The translations under genes were made by a program, and so were the position numbers. 10,072 nucleotides of DNA from an uncultured Paracoccaceae bacterium (GTDB lineage: Bacteria; Pseudomonadota; Alphaproteobacteria; Rhodobacterales; Rhodobacteraceae), in NCBI GenBank assembly GCA_937916485.1, contig CALFSV010000417.1, positions 1 through 10,072 of the forward strand, in the 5' to 3' direction. Below, piece by piece: positions 1 through 7,759 of this stretch (positions are counted from its first letter, which is position 1; every line of letters starts with the position of its first letter). The notes beneath the pieces were generated by a model that saw nothing but the letters and a program-made list of their open reading frames with translations, made no database searches and was not told the origin of the DNA.

Positions 1-1
1 A

Positions 2-263
2 GTGTCTCACAGCGAGATGTTGGGCGGGGAACAAACCTCAGCTATTTTTTTGCCGGGACAACAGGCAGCGGAGCAGCTGCAGTATGGACGTGCTCTCACG
101 CCAACATATCTTCCATGGTGTGGACGGCAATCTCGTCTTTCTGAATGAGCCCGGTAAGAGTACGCGGGCAAGTCCCGAAGATTGTTATGTGGTCGCAAAG
201 GTCAAATTAGCCCGCCCAGGACAGTCTGCCTTCATTGCTTTTTCTGAACAAATTATTAGCTGA
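2..263 (+). pseudogene. Possible 3' remnant of a plus-strand gene (LysR-like tail?)
   Basis: No intact gene is visible left of the FAD oxidase gene. Two plus-strand frames give protein-like but split text. One, from about 17 to 116, reads MLGGEQTSAIFLPGQQ and then AAEQLQYGRALTP. The other runs open to a TGA at 261-263 and ends CYVVAKVKLARPGQSAFIAF followed by SEQIIS. The pattern (hydrophobic segment with P, then GRAL, then a positively charged stretch and AFIAF near the end) loosely resembles the last part of a LysR effector-binding domain carrying a frameshift. The last bases overlap the end of the convergent FAD oxidase gene. The assignment is by eye, with no catalytic or DNA-binding motif, and the stretch could equally be non-coding. 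A 63-codon minus-strand ORF over the same bases (7-198) is Cys/Arg-rich and unconvincing. Confidence 0.2.
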
Positions 264-1641
264 TATCGAAGATTTTACCCGGGTTCATGATGTTATTTGG
301 GTCGATTGCGCGCTTGAGCGTCGCCATTAAAGCATAGGCATTGCCATGTTCTTCCAACATATATTCCTTTTTACCAGTGCCAACACCATGCTCACCGGTG
401 ACGGTCCCACCAAACGACAGGGCAACACGATTAACTTCCGAGGCAAGAGACTTTGCGCGAACAAACTCGTCTGGATCTTTTGGATCAAACAAGATCAGTA
501 AGTGGAAGTTCCCGTCACCGACATGCCCCACGATTGGAGCAATCATTCCAGCATCCTGAATCAATTCTTTGGTGCGTGAAATGCAGTTTGCCAGTTCGGA
601 AACTGGGACACAGCAGTCTGTTACGACACTTTCGCAGCCCTTGCGAAGTGACTTTCCAGCGTAATAGGCGTTGTGCCGCGCAGCCCATAGGCGATTGCGA
701 TCTTCAACTTTGGTCGCCCATGCGAAGTCCGACACACCGAACTCTTCTCCCACCCCCTTAAACAGCTCAACTTGCTCTTGTACGCTGGCCCCAGATCCGT
801 GGTATTCCAAGAATAAGTGCGGTTTTTCAGGCAGGTTCAAGTCAGGATTGAAAATGTTCATGCCCTTCATCTGCATCTCATCCAATAACTCGACACGCGC
901 CAGTGGAATGCCCATTTGAATAGCCATGATCACTGTATTAACCGCATCATCGACCGTCTCATATGAGCAGGTTGCAGCAAGGATCGTCTCTGGCTGACCA
1001 AATAAACGCACGGTCAGTTCGGTAATGATCCCAAGCGTGCCTTCGGAGCCAACAAAAAGATGGGTCAGATCATATCCGGCCGAGGATTTGCGGGCGCGTG
1101 AGCCTGTTTGAATGATTGTTCCGTCAGGCAGCACCACTTCCAGTGCCATAACATTCTCGCGCATAGTGCCATAGCGCACAGTATTGGTGCCCGAGGCGCG
1201 TGTGGCAGCCATGCCACCCAGCGTGGCATCGGCACCTGGGTCGACCGTGAACATCAATCCGCTCGCGCGAAGTTCATCGTTGAGCTGCGTGCGCGAAACC
1301 CCCGGCTGGACGACCGCGTCCAGATCGCTTTCGTGAATTTCGAGAACTTTGTTCATTCTGCTGGTATCGACACTAATACCGCCGTGAATTGGGATGACGT
1401 GGCCTTCCAACGATGTCCCGATGCCGAACGGGACGACGGGCACTTGGAATTGCGAGCAGATTTTCATGATTTTGGACACCTCTTCGGTGCTTTCAGGAAA
1501 AGCGACCGCATCAGGTAATGCCGGCGTGGAATAGGCCTCGTCACGCCCATGGATTTCACGAATACTTTCGCCTGTCGACAAGCGGTCGCCGAGTAGCGTT
1601 TCCAACGCCGAAATCGCTAGCGCGATATTGCCCTTTGTCAT
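256..1641 (-). CDS. FAD-binding oxidase, GlcD / D-lactate dehydrogenase (cytochrome) family
   Basis: A 461-residue flavoprotein, full length for the family that includes the glycolate oxidase subunit GlcD and LDHD-type D-lactate dehydrogenases. These oxidise a D-2-hydroxyacid to the 2-oxoacid and pass electrons to the respiratory chain. The PCMH-type FAD-binding domain spans about residues 40-215 (PFGIGTSLEGH at 71-81, VDPGADATLGGM at 133-144, LFVGSEGTLGIITE at 195-208). The FAD-oxidase C-terminal domain follows, with RLWAARHN at 317-324, the metal-site motif HVGDGNFH at 373-380, GEHGVG at 416-421 and a closing NPGKIF. There is no signal peptide or membrane segment. The ATG at 1641 follows an AAGGGA ribosome site. 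It is the last gene of the operon, 62 bases after the acyl-CoA ligase gene. No GlcE or GlcF partner is encoded here, which favours a single-subunit D-lactate-type enzyme. The substrate is unknown; tartronate, lactate and 2-hydroxyglutarate are all possible. Confidence 0.9.
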   Translation of the reverse strand: MTKGNIALAISALETLLGDRLSTGESIREIHGRDEAYSTPALPDAVAFPESTEEVSKIMKICSQFQVPVVPFGIGTSLEGHVIPIHGGISVDTSRMNKVLEIHESDLDAVVQPGVSRTQLNDELRASGLMFTVDPGADATLGGMAATRASGTNTVRYGTMRENVMALEVVLPDGTIIQTGSRARKSSAGYDLTHLFVGSEGTLGIITELTVRLFGQPETILAATCSYETVDDAVNTVIMAIQMGIPLARVELLDEMQMKGMNIFNPDLNLPEKPHLFLEYHGSGASVQEQVELFKGVGEEFGVSDFAWATKVEDRNRLWAARHNAYYAGKSLRKGCESVVTDCCVPVSELANCISRTKELIQDAGMIAPIVGHVGDGNFHLLILFDPKDPDEFVRAKSLASEVNRVALSFGGTVTGEHGVGTGKKEYMLEEHGNAYALMATLKRAIDPNNIMNPGKIFDIS

Positions 1642-1703
1642 CTCATTTTCCCTTTTGATCTTTTACGTGCTGCACATAGTCCAGATTGCGTCACCGTCGA
1701 GCG

Positions 1704-3227
1704 TCACCAGAAGGCCTTGTCGTATTCCTCGCGCAAGGCCTTTTTCTGAACTTTGCCCATGGCGTTCCGGGGCAGCGCTTTGACGAATGCGATGTGTTTT
1801 GGATGTTTGAAGCGGGCCAGATTTTCCTTGATACCAGTCAAGATGTCCTGCGCCGTGATGTCAGCACCGTCTTGGGCGACAATGACTGCGACGACGGCTT
1901 CGCCAAAATCGGGATGCGGGACACCGATGACTGCGCTCTCAACGACCCCTGCCAGATCGTCGATCAAAAGCTCGATTTCTTTTGGGTAAATGTTGTAGCC
2001 ACCCGAGATGATCAGGTCTTTTTGCCGTCCGACGATATGAATATACCCGTCCTCGTCGACGCGCCCAAGATCTCCAGTGATGAAAAATCCGTTGTCGCGC
2101 AATTCCTCGGCGGTTTTTTCGGGCATCTTCCAATAGCCCGCAAAGACATTTGCCCCGCGTACTTCGAGTACGCCGATCTCACCTTTTGGTATTGGCGCGC
2201 CCGTTACGGGGTCGGTGACCAACAACTCGACACCAGGCAAAGGAAAGCCCACCGTGCCTGCGCGCCTGTCGCCTTCATAAGGGTTAGAGGTGTTCATGTT
2301 GGTTTCGGTCATACCATAGCGTTCGAGTATCGCGTGCCCAGTCACGGCACACCAGCGATCATGCGTTTCAGCGAGCAATGGGGCAGAGCCCGATACAAAA
2401 AGGCGCATAGCTGCCGAAGCCTTGGACAGACCATCAGCTTCAAGCAGGCGTACATAGAACGTTGGCACCCCCATAAGCGCCGTGGCTTTTGGCATGTTAT
2501 CCAGAATGTCATCGGCGTCGAATCTGGCCATGAAGATACAAGACGACCCCGCCATCAGCGTGACGTTCGTCGCCACAAAAAGCCCGTGGGTGTGAAAAAT
2601 CGGTAAAGCGTGGATCAGCACATCATCCGCGTTGAACTGCCAGACATCCTTTAGGGTCTGTGCGTTCGACGCCAGCGCGCGATGTGTCAGCATGGCCCCC
2701 TTGGATCGGCCAGTCGTGCCCGAAGTGTAAAGGATTGCGGCCAGATCATCTGGTCCGCGCTTGACGGCTGTAAACCCTGACACCACCGCATCACGCCGCT
2801 CTACCAGTGTTCCGCTTTCATTGGCACCAATCGTCAGCACCTCCGAAACACCCGCTTGTTTTGCAACAGGCGAAAGTTCACCCTCGCGCATCGGATCACA
2901 CACCAGTATCCGTGGTTCCGCATCGGTCAGGAAATAGGTAATTTCACTGGTAGTATAGGCTGGGTTGAGGGGTAGAAATACGCCGCCAGCCAAGACTGTC
3001 GCGACATAAAGCTCCAACATCGCGACGGTTTTTGGTGCCTGAACGGCAACCTTGTCACCTGGTGCAACACCAGTTTCTACCAAGACCTGCGCCATACGTT
3101 CGGCGTTGGCAAAGAAGGCCTGATATGTGACCGCATCATCCGTCTGATGATTTTGCAAGAATAGGCTTTGGTCCGCGCCCAAGCTGGCAGCACGTAATGC
3201 CTCGCCCAAATAGTTTTCATGATACAT
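1704..3227 (-). CDS. matB: Malonyl-CoA synthetase (MatB-type acyl-CoA ligase)
   Basis: A 507-residue member of the AMP-forming acyl-CoA synthetase family, which activates malonate with ATP and CoA to malonyl-CoA in the cytoplasm. The ATP-binding P-loop YTSGTTGRSKG is at 167-177, HALPIFHTHGLF at 206-217, YGMTET at 304-309, the ribose-contacting TGD at 384-386, GRQKDLIISGGYNIYP at 400-415, and the catalytic lysine of PRNAMGK is K492. The stretches PLNPAYTTSEITYFLTDAEP (86-105) and MGVPTFYVRLL (252-262), together with HTHGL, are what I recall as MatB hallmarks rather than of acetyl- or fatty-acyl-CoA synthetases. Start: ATG at 3227, six or so bases after AAGGAAG. It lies between the small TRAP permease gene (73-base gap) and the FAD oxidase gene. 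Other short 2-substituted dicarboxylates such as methylmalonate are possible substrates. Family call is firm; exact substrate is inferred. Confidence 0.88.
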   Translation of the reverse strand: MYHENYLGEALRAASLGADQSLFLQNHQTDDAVTYQAFFANAERMAQVLVETGVAPGDKVAVQAPKTVAMLELYVATVLAGGVFLPLNPAYTTSEITYFLTDAEPRILVCDPMREGELSPVAKQAGVSEVLTIGANESGTLVERRDAVVSGFTAVKRGPDDLAAILYTSGTTGRSKGAMLTHRALASNAQTLKDVWQFNADDVLIHALPIFHTHGLFVATNVTLMAGSSCIFMARFDADDILDNMPKATALMGVPTFYVRLLEADGLSKASAAMRLFVSGSAPLLAETHDRWCAVTGHAILERYGMTETNMNTSNPYEGDRRAGTVGFPLPGVELLVTDPVTGAPIPKGEIGVLEVRGANVFAGYWKMPEKTAEELRDNGFFITGDLGRVDEDGYIHIVGRQKDLIISGGYNIYPKEIELLIDDLAGVVESAVIGVPHPDFGEAVVAVIVAQDGADITAQDILTGIKENLARFKHPKHIAFVKALPRNAMGKVQKKALREEYDKAFW

Positions 3228-3300
3228 GATATCTTCCTTTCGCGCTTGCCATAGCTGACAGGCTGGGCGCTGACGTTACAGGCGACCAAAAATAGAGAGT

Positions 3301-3828
3301 TTAATCAAGCTGTGCGGCAGTTTCTTCTACAGTATCGTCGCCAGCCCACCGCGCGAAGAGGTGAATGAGAATAATGATCATCGACACAGGGACCGCCACA
3401 GATATCCATGCCATGGGGATGCCAAGGGTATCAGCAGTCAGACCTGATTGCCGTGCAAGATACCCTTTTGCAAAACCGCCTCGTAGTCCGACAAAGCAAA
3501 AGTAGATGACTGGCAGGATAAAGGTCAGTACCGCCACGCTTTGGACGGCTTTTGCAAAAAAGGCGAGATCATGCGGCGGGCCGGGAAAAACACTCTGCAT
3601 CAACACAGCATCTGACTGAGTCTTAAATGACAGCGTGGCTCCGAGCAGCCCTGTCCATACCATCGCGTAGCGGGCGACATCTTCGGTCCACACTGGGGGC
3701 GAGGAGAAGACATAGCGCGCGATGATCTGGACCACGACCGTCACGAACATCAGACAGACCGCAAAAACGGCTACGCGGCGCATCACAAAATGCAAGCAAT
3801 CACTGGTGCTGATGATGATATGACGCAT
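3301..3828 (-). CDS. dctQ: TRAP transporter small permease, DctQ family
   Basis: This encodes the small membrane subunit of a tripartite ATP-independent periplasmic transporter, which pairs with DctM and helps dock the binding protein. About 175 residues, normal for the family. Four membrane segments are visible at roughly 17-39, 51-68, 90-115 and 135-160. The family signature is clear: RYVFSSPPVWTEDVARYAMV, an arginine before the first loop, then P-x-W-T-E-D-x-A-R, followed by TGLLGATLSFK. Two ATGs lie six bases apart (3834 and 3828). I chose 3828 because the AGGA ribosome site is eight bases from it and only two from the upstream ATG; the longer form would add MK. It lies downstream of dctP, after a strong stem-loop, so its expression may be lower than that of the binding protein. 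Confidence 0.9.
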   Translation of the reverse strand: MRHIIISTSDCLHFVMRRVAVFAVCLMFVTVVVQIIARYVFSSPPVWTEDVARYAMVWTGLLGATLSFKTQSDAVLMQSVFPGPPHDLAFFAKAVQSVAVLTFILPVIYFCFVGLRGGFAKGYLARQSGLTADTLGIPMAWISVAVPVSMIIILIHLFARWAGDDTVEETAAQLD

Positions 3829-3852
3829 CTTCATAATCCTATTTCAAAAGAT

Positions 3853-3877
3853 GGCGGGCCGTAGTGCACGGCCCGCC
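3853..3877 (-). promoter_or_regulatory. Strong stem-loop between dctP and dctQ
   Basis: A perfect 10-base-pair GC-rich inverted repeat (GGCGGGCCGT / ACGGCCCGCC) with a 5-base loop lies seven bases after the dctP stop codon and before dctQ. On the transcript it is followed by ATCTTTTG, a weak U-run, so it could act as a partial terminator. It could also protect the 3' end of the upstream mRNA. Either role would fit the usual need for much more binding protein than permease. The hairpin is seen directly; the function is inferred. Confidence 0.75.
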
Positions 3878-3884
3878 CAAGTGT

Positions 3885-4859
3885 TTAGCGGTTATCGTCA
3901 GACAAGGACTTCCACAGCGCGGTATCCTCTGCTGTCATCAGGTCTGAATCGTAGACCGGCAGAGACGCTTCGCGGAAAACCGCGCGCTCTTCTGGTGTCA
4001 GGCGCTGAACTGTCACGCCATTTTCTTCAAGCGCGAGCAATCCGTTGACCGATGCATCTGCCAACCATGCGCGTGCGGCCGCATCTGCGGTGTCAACGGC
4101 GGCATCAACGCTTGCACGATCCGCATCAGACAAACCATCGTACCAATCTTTGGATGCGATGACGGCCCGCAGTGGCCAGATTACATCTGCATCGGCAAAG
4201 TTTTTGATGAAGTCTGTTTGACCAAACATCACAGGAATGAACGGTGAATTCAAATAGCCGTCAATCACGCCCGTTTGCAGGCCAGCAGGGACTTCACCCC
4301 AAGGCACGATGGTGCCGCTGGACCCCCAAGCTTGATACATCGCAATCTGCGCATCGTCCAATGCACGCATACGCAATGACGCCATATCAGCTGGTGAACG
4401 CACAGCCTGAGTGGTCGTGATCACGCCGGATGCTGGCCCAAGCGGTGCCAGTGCCAAAAGGATTGCATCTTGTTCCGCTAGGTTTTCATTGATGCGGGTG
4501 TAGACATCCCCCGCAGCCAGTGTGCGGTCCATATGATCTATGTTTTCAAAGATGTATGGCAGACGGACCCCATAGATAAACGGGTCTACCTGAGCGACAG
4601 CGCGCACATCTGAAAGTGAGATTTCAAGCAAGCCAGTCGAGACCTGATCGAATTTTTCGGCTTCGTTGCCAACAGAGCCACGTGGCATTTCACGCACGTC
4701 CATGCCTGCGGCTTTCAGTGCTGTGCCAAAAGCGAATGCCCAGTTATACGAACCTGATGTTTCCAGATCCGGCTTGCTGTCCAGTGCAATTTTGACCTCA
4801 GCAGATGCAGATGTAGCCATCGCGAGTAGAGCCGCAATTGTCAGTGTCTTAAGTTTCAT
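3885..4859 (-). CDS. dctP: TRAP transporter substrate-binding protein, DctP family
   Basis: A 324-residue periplasmic solute receptor that captures the substrate and delivers it to the DctQ/DctM permease. The N-terminus is a classical signal peptide: MKLK, a hydrophobic core, and a likely SASA|EV cleavage after residue 20. The mature protein has the DctP layout: PRGSVGNEAEKFDQVSTGLL at 59-78, PYIFENIDHMDR at 101-112, then SLRMRALDD at 161-169, whose R165 is the likely carboxylate-binding arginine of the family, and PWGEVPAGLQTGVIDGYLNS at 186-205. This supports an organic-acid ligand but does not name it. The ATG at 4859 sits six bases after AAGGGAGGA (4866-4874), the best ribosome site in the window, consistent with high expression. 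dctM ends 23 bases upstream, and a stem-loop follows the stop codon. Confidence 0.93.
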   Translation of the reverse strand: MKLKTLTIAALLAMATSASAEVKIALDSKPDLETSGSYNWAFAFGTALKAAGMDVREMPRGSVGNEAEKFDQVSTGLLEISLSDVRAVAQVDPFIYGVRLPYIFENIDHMDRTLAAGDVYTRINENLAEQDAILLALAPLGPASGVITTTQAVRSPADMASLRMRALDDAQIAMYQAWGSSGTIVPWGEVPAGLQTGVIDGYLNSPFIPVMFGQTDFIKNFADADVIWPLRAVIASKDWYDGLSDADRASVDAAVDTADAAARAWLADASVNGLLALEENGVTVQRLTPEERAVFREASLPVYDSDLMTAEDTALWKSLSDDNR

Positions 4860-4882
4860 TGATAGTCCTCCCTTAGTTTTGG

Positions 4883-6166
4883 TTAGTTCACGGAAAATCC
4901 AAACAGGCGCGGCAGTGTGAGGCTAAGCGCCGGCCAATAAACCAGAGCAAGCAACAAAAGCACCTGAACGAAAATGAAGGGCAGCACAGCGTAAGCCAGC
5001 CGCCAGTAATTGAGGTTTGTCAGAGCCGACACGACCACCAGGCATTTACCCAATGGCGGGGTAATCAGACCAACGCATAGGTTAAAGCACAACACGATGC
5101 CCAGTTGGATCGGGCTTATGCCTTGTTCCATGGCTTGTGGTGCAAAGAGCGGGATCAACAGGGTTAACGCCACGGGGGTATCCATGAACATGCCTGCAAT
5201 GAGGAAGATAATTACGAGGAAAAACAGATAGTTTGTGCCCGTCAGTCCGAAAGAGTCGACCCATGTCGCAAGCGCCTGTGACCAGCCAAGTTGCCCAGCG
5301 AGATACCCCAGCACAGAAATCGCTGCCAGAATGATAAAGATCGTGCCTGTCATCTTTGCCGTGGCTTCAACCGCCTCAAAGATCATCTTCCAGTTTAAGC
5401 CTTTGTAGAATTGGCCCGCGATGAGCGCGAAAAAGACTGCAATGGCTGACCCTTCCGTTGGCGTTGCCAATCCGAACACAAGTGAGCCAAGGATCACAAT
5501 AGGTAGGCAAATAGCGGGTGCTGCGTTCAGCAAGCTGGGCAAGAACCGTGGCAGATCGTCAGACGCGCCGCCGGGGTGTCCTTTGACATGCGCGATGACC
5601 GCGTTCATGACCATTAGCGAAACGGCCAGCAGTAAACCGGGCACAACTCCTGCAATGAACAGGGCCGCGACTGATGCACCTGTCAGGCCACCATAGATAA
5701 TCATGATAATTGATGGGGGTATGATTGGCCCGATCATTGAGGAGGCCGCAGTGATCGCCCCCGCATAATAGGGATCATAGCCCCGTGCCTTCATCTCTGG
5801 CACAAATGTGCGTGATAAAGCGGCGCTGTCTGCGATCGCAGATCCTGAGATACCCGCAAAGAAGACGCTTGTAAGGATGTTCACATGGCCCAGACCGCCG
5901 CGAAAACGCCCGACAATAGACATCGCGAAATCAATCAAGCTGCGGGTCACGCCGGCGCGGCTCATGATCTCTGCGGTTAGAATAAACAAGGGCATCGCCA
6001 TAAAGGCAAATACGTCAAGCTGGGCGAAAATCCGTTGCGGCATGATCGACAGGAACTGTGTTTTGTCTACCGCGACAAAGGTCACGACGGATACCGCGCC
6101 CATCAGGTAGGCAAAGGCCGTGCCACTGATCAGCAGTATAATAAAGACAATTGGGATAAACCACAT
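4883..6166 (-). CDS. dctM: TRAP transporter large permease, DctM family
   Basis: The 427-residue transport channel of the TRAP system, coupling uptake to a sodium or proton gradient in the inner membrane. It is hydrophobic throughout, with about a dozen membrane segments and the two pseudo-symmetric DctM hairpin motifs: FAGISGSAIADSAA followed by SMIGPIIPPSIIMII in the first half, and MFMDTPVALTLLIPLF with GLITPPLGKCLVVVSALT in the second. The start MWFIPIVFII at 6166 is chosen because the upstream TTG at 6214 would overlap the amidase gene by 47 bases and add a non-hydrophobic tail with no ribosome site. The amidase stop (6170-6168) is one base before this ATG, so translation is probably coupled. 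The gene order M-P-Q differs from the commoner P-Q-M. Confidence 0.92.
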   Translation of the reverse strand: MWFIPIVFIILLISGTAFAYLMGAVSVVTFVAVDKTQFLSIMPQRIFAQLDVFAFMAMPLFILTAEIMSRAGVTRSLIDFAMSIVGRFRGGLGHVNILTSVFFAGISGSAIADSAALSRTFVPEMKARGYDPYYAGAITAASSMIGPIIPPSIIMIIYGGLTGASVAALFIAGVVPGLLLAVSLMVMNAVIAHVKGHPGGASDDLPRFLPSLLNAAPAICLPIVILGSLVFGLATPTEGSAIAVFFALIAGQFYKGLNWKMIFEAVEATAKMTGTIFIILAAISVLGYLAGQLGWSQALATWVDSFGLTGTNYLFFLVIIFLIAGMFMDTPVALTLLIPLFAPQAMEQGISPIQLGIVLCFNLCVGLITPPLGKCLVVVSALTNLNYWRLAYAVLPFIFVQVLLLLALVYWPALSLTLPRLFGFSVN

Positions 6167-6167
6167 A

Positions 6168-7688
6168 TTACACTGCCGTCCGTATGTTAGAGCTGTCGGA
6201 TGAGGGCACGGCAAATAAATCAGGGGGGTGGGTCACAATAGAGGTCAATTCCACAAGTGAGTGTTGAAGGGTTTGCATATTTGCCAAGGGCCGCGCGGCC
6301 TGGTCTGAGCGCGCAAAGAGGCTTTCTATCGCTTTCGCGGCACCGAGCAACGCCACGTCACCACGCAGCGGCCCCAATACCTGAAAGCCGAACGGCATGC
6401 CGTGGGTATCTCGACCGCAGGGCAGCGTGATAGCAGGTCCGCCTGTCAAAGACCCCCGATAGCACAGCGCAAGCCAGCGATAGTAGGTGTCCATCTTGTG
6501 CCCATCGATTTCTTCAGCATGTGACTGTGTCCACGCGAAGGGCGACACGGGTGATGTCGGCAAAACGATCACATCAAACTCGGCCATCAGTGCGTTAAAT
6601 TTCCGCAAAATGCGGGATTGTTCTGCATGAGCCCAGCCACGGTCGGCCAACGACATGCCATATCCAAGGGCAACGTTGTCTTTGATATTTGCGCCAAAGC
6701 TATCAGGGTCGGCCTCAATCCCCCCACCAAAGGCGACAATAAAACTTTCGGCCCGAAGAATGTCAAAACACCGGTCCATTTCACCAAGATCAAGATCGGC
6801 CGCGCGGCATTCCTTGACCTGAGGCCGCAGCACCTCAAGGCGCGCGCGAAATGTTTCGCGGATGCTTTGCTCGACTGGGGCGCCGCCAAAGTCTTCGCAA
6901 TAGCCAACCCGTAGATCCTTTAAGTCAATGGTAGGCAATACTGCAAAACGGCCTGTGTCCGAGGGCGCGGATAGCGGGTCATCCGCGTGATATCCCTCAC
7001 ACACGTCCAGCATTAGTGCCAGATCATCGACCGTCCGTGCCATCGGACCAAGCACCGAAATCCCCGACCACCCCAAAGGGCGTGTGGGATGAGCGATCAC
7101 GCCAACAGAAGGCCGATAACCAACCACGCCACAGAGTGCGGCAGGCATTCGCAGCGACCCGCCCGTGTCCGAGCCTGTGCACAGCGGCAACAGATTGGCC
7201 GCAAGGGCAGCGGCAGACCCACCAGAGGAGCCGCCAGCAATCAGATTGGCATCAAACGGGTTGCTTGTCGCGCCCCAGACAGGGTTACGGCTGTTTCCAC
7301 CCGCCCCCATTTCAGGGACATTTGTCTTTGCAAGAATAATAGCGCCCGCCGCGCGAAGGCGCGCAACCATCGGCAAATCCTTGTCAGGCACGTGCCCCCT
7401 TGCGCAAATGCTGCCATGGGTGGTCAACAAGCCTTTGGTGTTTTGCAAATCTTTAACGCCAATTGGCAACCCGTCGAGCGGACCAACCGGGCAACCAGTT
7501 TGCCAGCGTTTCGTCGAATCAGCCGCCGCAACAGTGGCATGATCGATATCCAGCGCGGCCAGTGCATTGATTTTGGGATTGAAACGCGAAATTTCATTAA
7601 GGCAAGCCAGCAGATAAGCCGTCGGCGTCAGGCTCTTGGCCTTAAACGCTGCAAGCACCTCACAAGCAGACAAAGCTGTAATGCTCAA
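6168..7688 (-). CDS. Amidase-signature family hydrolase
   Basis: A hydrolase of about 506 residues that cleaves C-N amide bonds using the Ser-cisSer-Lys triad. Counting from the TTG at 7688, the triad is K79 in GLPIGVKD, S154 in GGSSGGS and S178 in GSDTGGS. Its spacing matches GatA-type enzymes. No gatB or gatC is nearby, so a role in tRNA amidation is unlikely, and its place at the head of a transporter operon points to catabolism. With MatB downstream, a malonamidase-like or ureidomalonate-type activity giving malonate is an attractive inference, but many amidases share these motifs. The start is non-ATG: two TTG codons (7691 and 7688) follow GAGAGG, and 7688 has the better six-base spacing. 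No in-frame ATG lies upstream. The first gene after lysR, it shares a one-base junction with dctM. Confidence 0.9.
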   Translation of the reverse strand: MSITALSACEVLAAFKAKSLTPTAYLLACLNEISRFNPKINALAALDIDHATVAAADSTKRWQTGCPVGPLDGLPIGVKDLQNTKGLLTTHGSICARGHVPDKDLPMVARLRAAGAIILAKTNVPEMGAGGNSRNPVWGATSNPFDANLIAGGSSGGSAAALAANLLPLCTGSDTGGSLRMPAALCGVVGYRPSVGVIAHPTRPLGWSGISVLGPMARTVDDLALMLDVCEGYHADDPLSAPSDTGRFAVLPTIDLKDLRVGYCEDFGGAPVEQSIRETFRARLEVLRPQVKECRAADLDLGEMDRCFDILRAESFIVAFGGGIEADPDSFGANIKDNVALGYGMSLADRGWAHAEQSRILRKFNALMAEFDVIVLPTSPVSPFAWTQSHAEEIDGHKMDTYYRWLALCYRGSLTGGPAITLPCGRDTHGMPFGFQVLGPLRGDVALLGAAKAIESLFARSDQAARPLANMQTLQHSLVELTSIVTHPPDLFAVPSSDSSNIRTAV

Positions 7689-7698
7689 CAACAGCCTC

Positions 7699-7713
7699 TC
7701 ACATTCTTGACAT
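7699..7713 (-). other. Tiny leader ORF just upstream of the amidase gene
   Basis: The bases just before the amidase TTG start contain ATG TCA AGA ATG TGA, a four-codon ORF whose last ATG is itself directly followed by the stop. It ends at the GAGAGG ribosome site used by the amidase gene. No ribosome site precedes it, so it may be chance. It also shows that neither nearby ATG can be the amidase start. Confidence 0.2.
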
Positions 7714-7736
7714 ATGGAATCAACACCAAAGCCCTC

Positions 7737-7753
7737 CCAAACCGTGCGTTTGG
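7737..7753. promoter_or_regulatory. 17-bp palindrome in the amidase promoter/leader region
   Basis: CCAAAC-N5-GTTTGG is a perfect six-base inverted repeat centred about 57 bases upstream of the amidase start. It is a candidate operator, for the adjacent LysR protein or another regulator, or a leader hairpin. It does not have the T-N11-A form itself. Confidence 0.4.
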
Positions 7754-7759
7754 TTAAGG

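Noticed and set aside
7..198. 63-codon minus-strand ORF after the FAD oxidase gene
   Set aside because: Cys/Arg/Pro-rich text, no ribosome site, no family resemblance.
256..258. Rho-independent terminator after the operon
   Set aside because: No GC-rich hairpin plus U-run could be found in the bases left of the FAD oxidase stop codon.
1686..2606. 306-codon plus-strand ORF opposite the MatB gene
   Set aside because: It lies wholly antisense to a strongly matched acyl-CoA ligase; its protein is Cys/His/Arg-rich without family motifs, a shadow of the coding strand.
4883..6214. Longer DctM start at 6214
   Set aside because: It is a TTG without ribosome site, would overlap the amidase gene by 47 bases and would add a polar tail before the first membrane segment.
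6168..7688. GatA subunit of the tRNA amidotransferase
   Set aside because: The triad spacing fits, but no gatB/gatC accompanies it and it is embedded in a transport operon; a stand-alone amidase is more likely.
7089..7757. 222-codon plus-strand ORF opposite the amidase gene
   Set aside because: Antisense to conserved amidase motifs, with low-complexity Arg/Gln/Ala composition and no recognisable domain.
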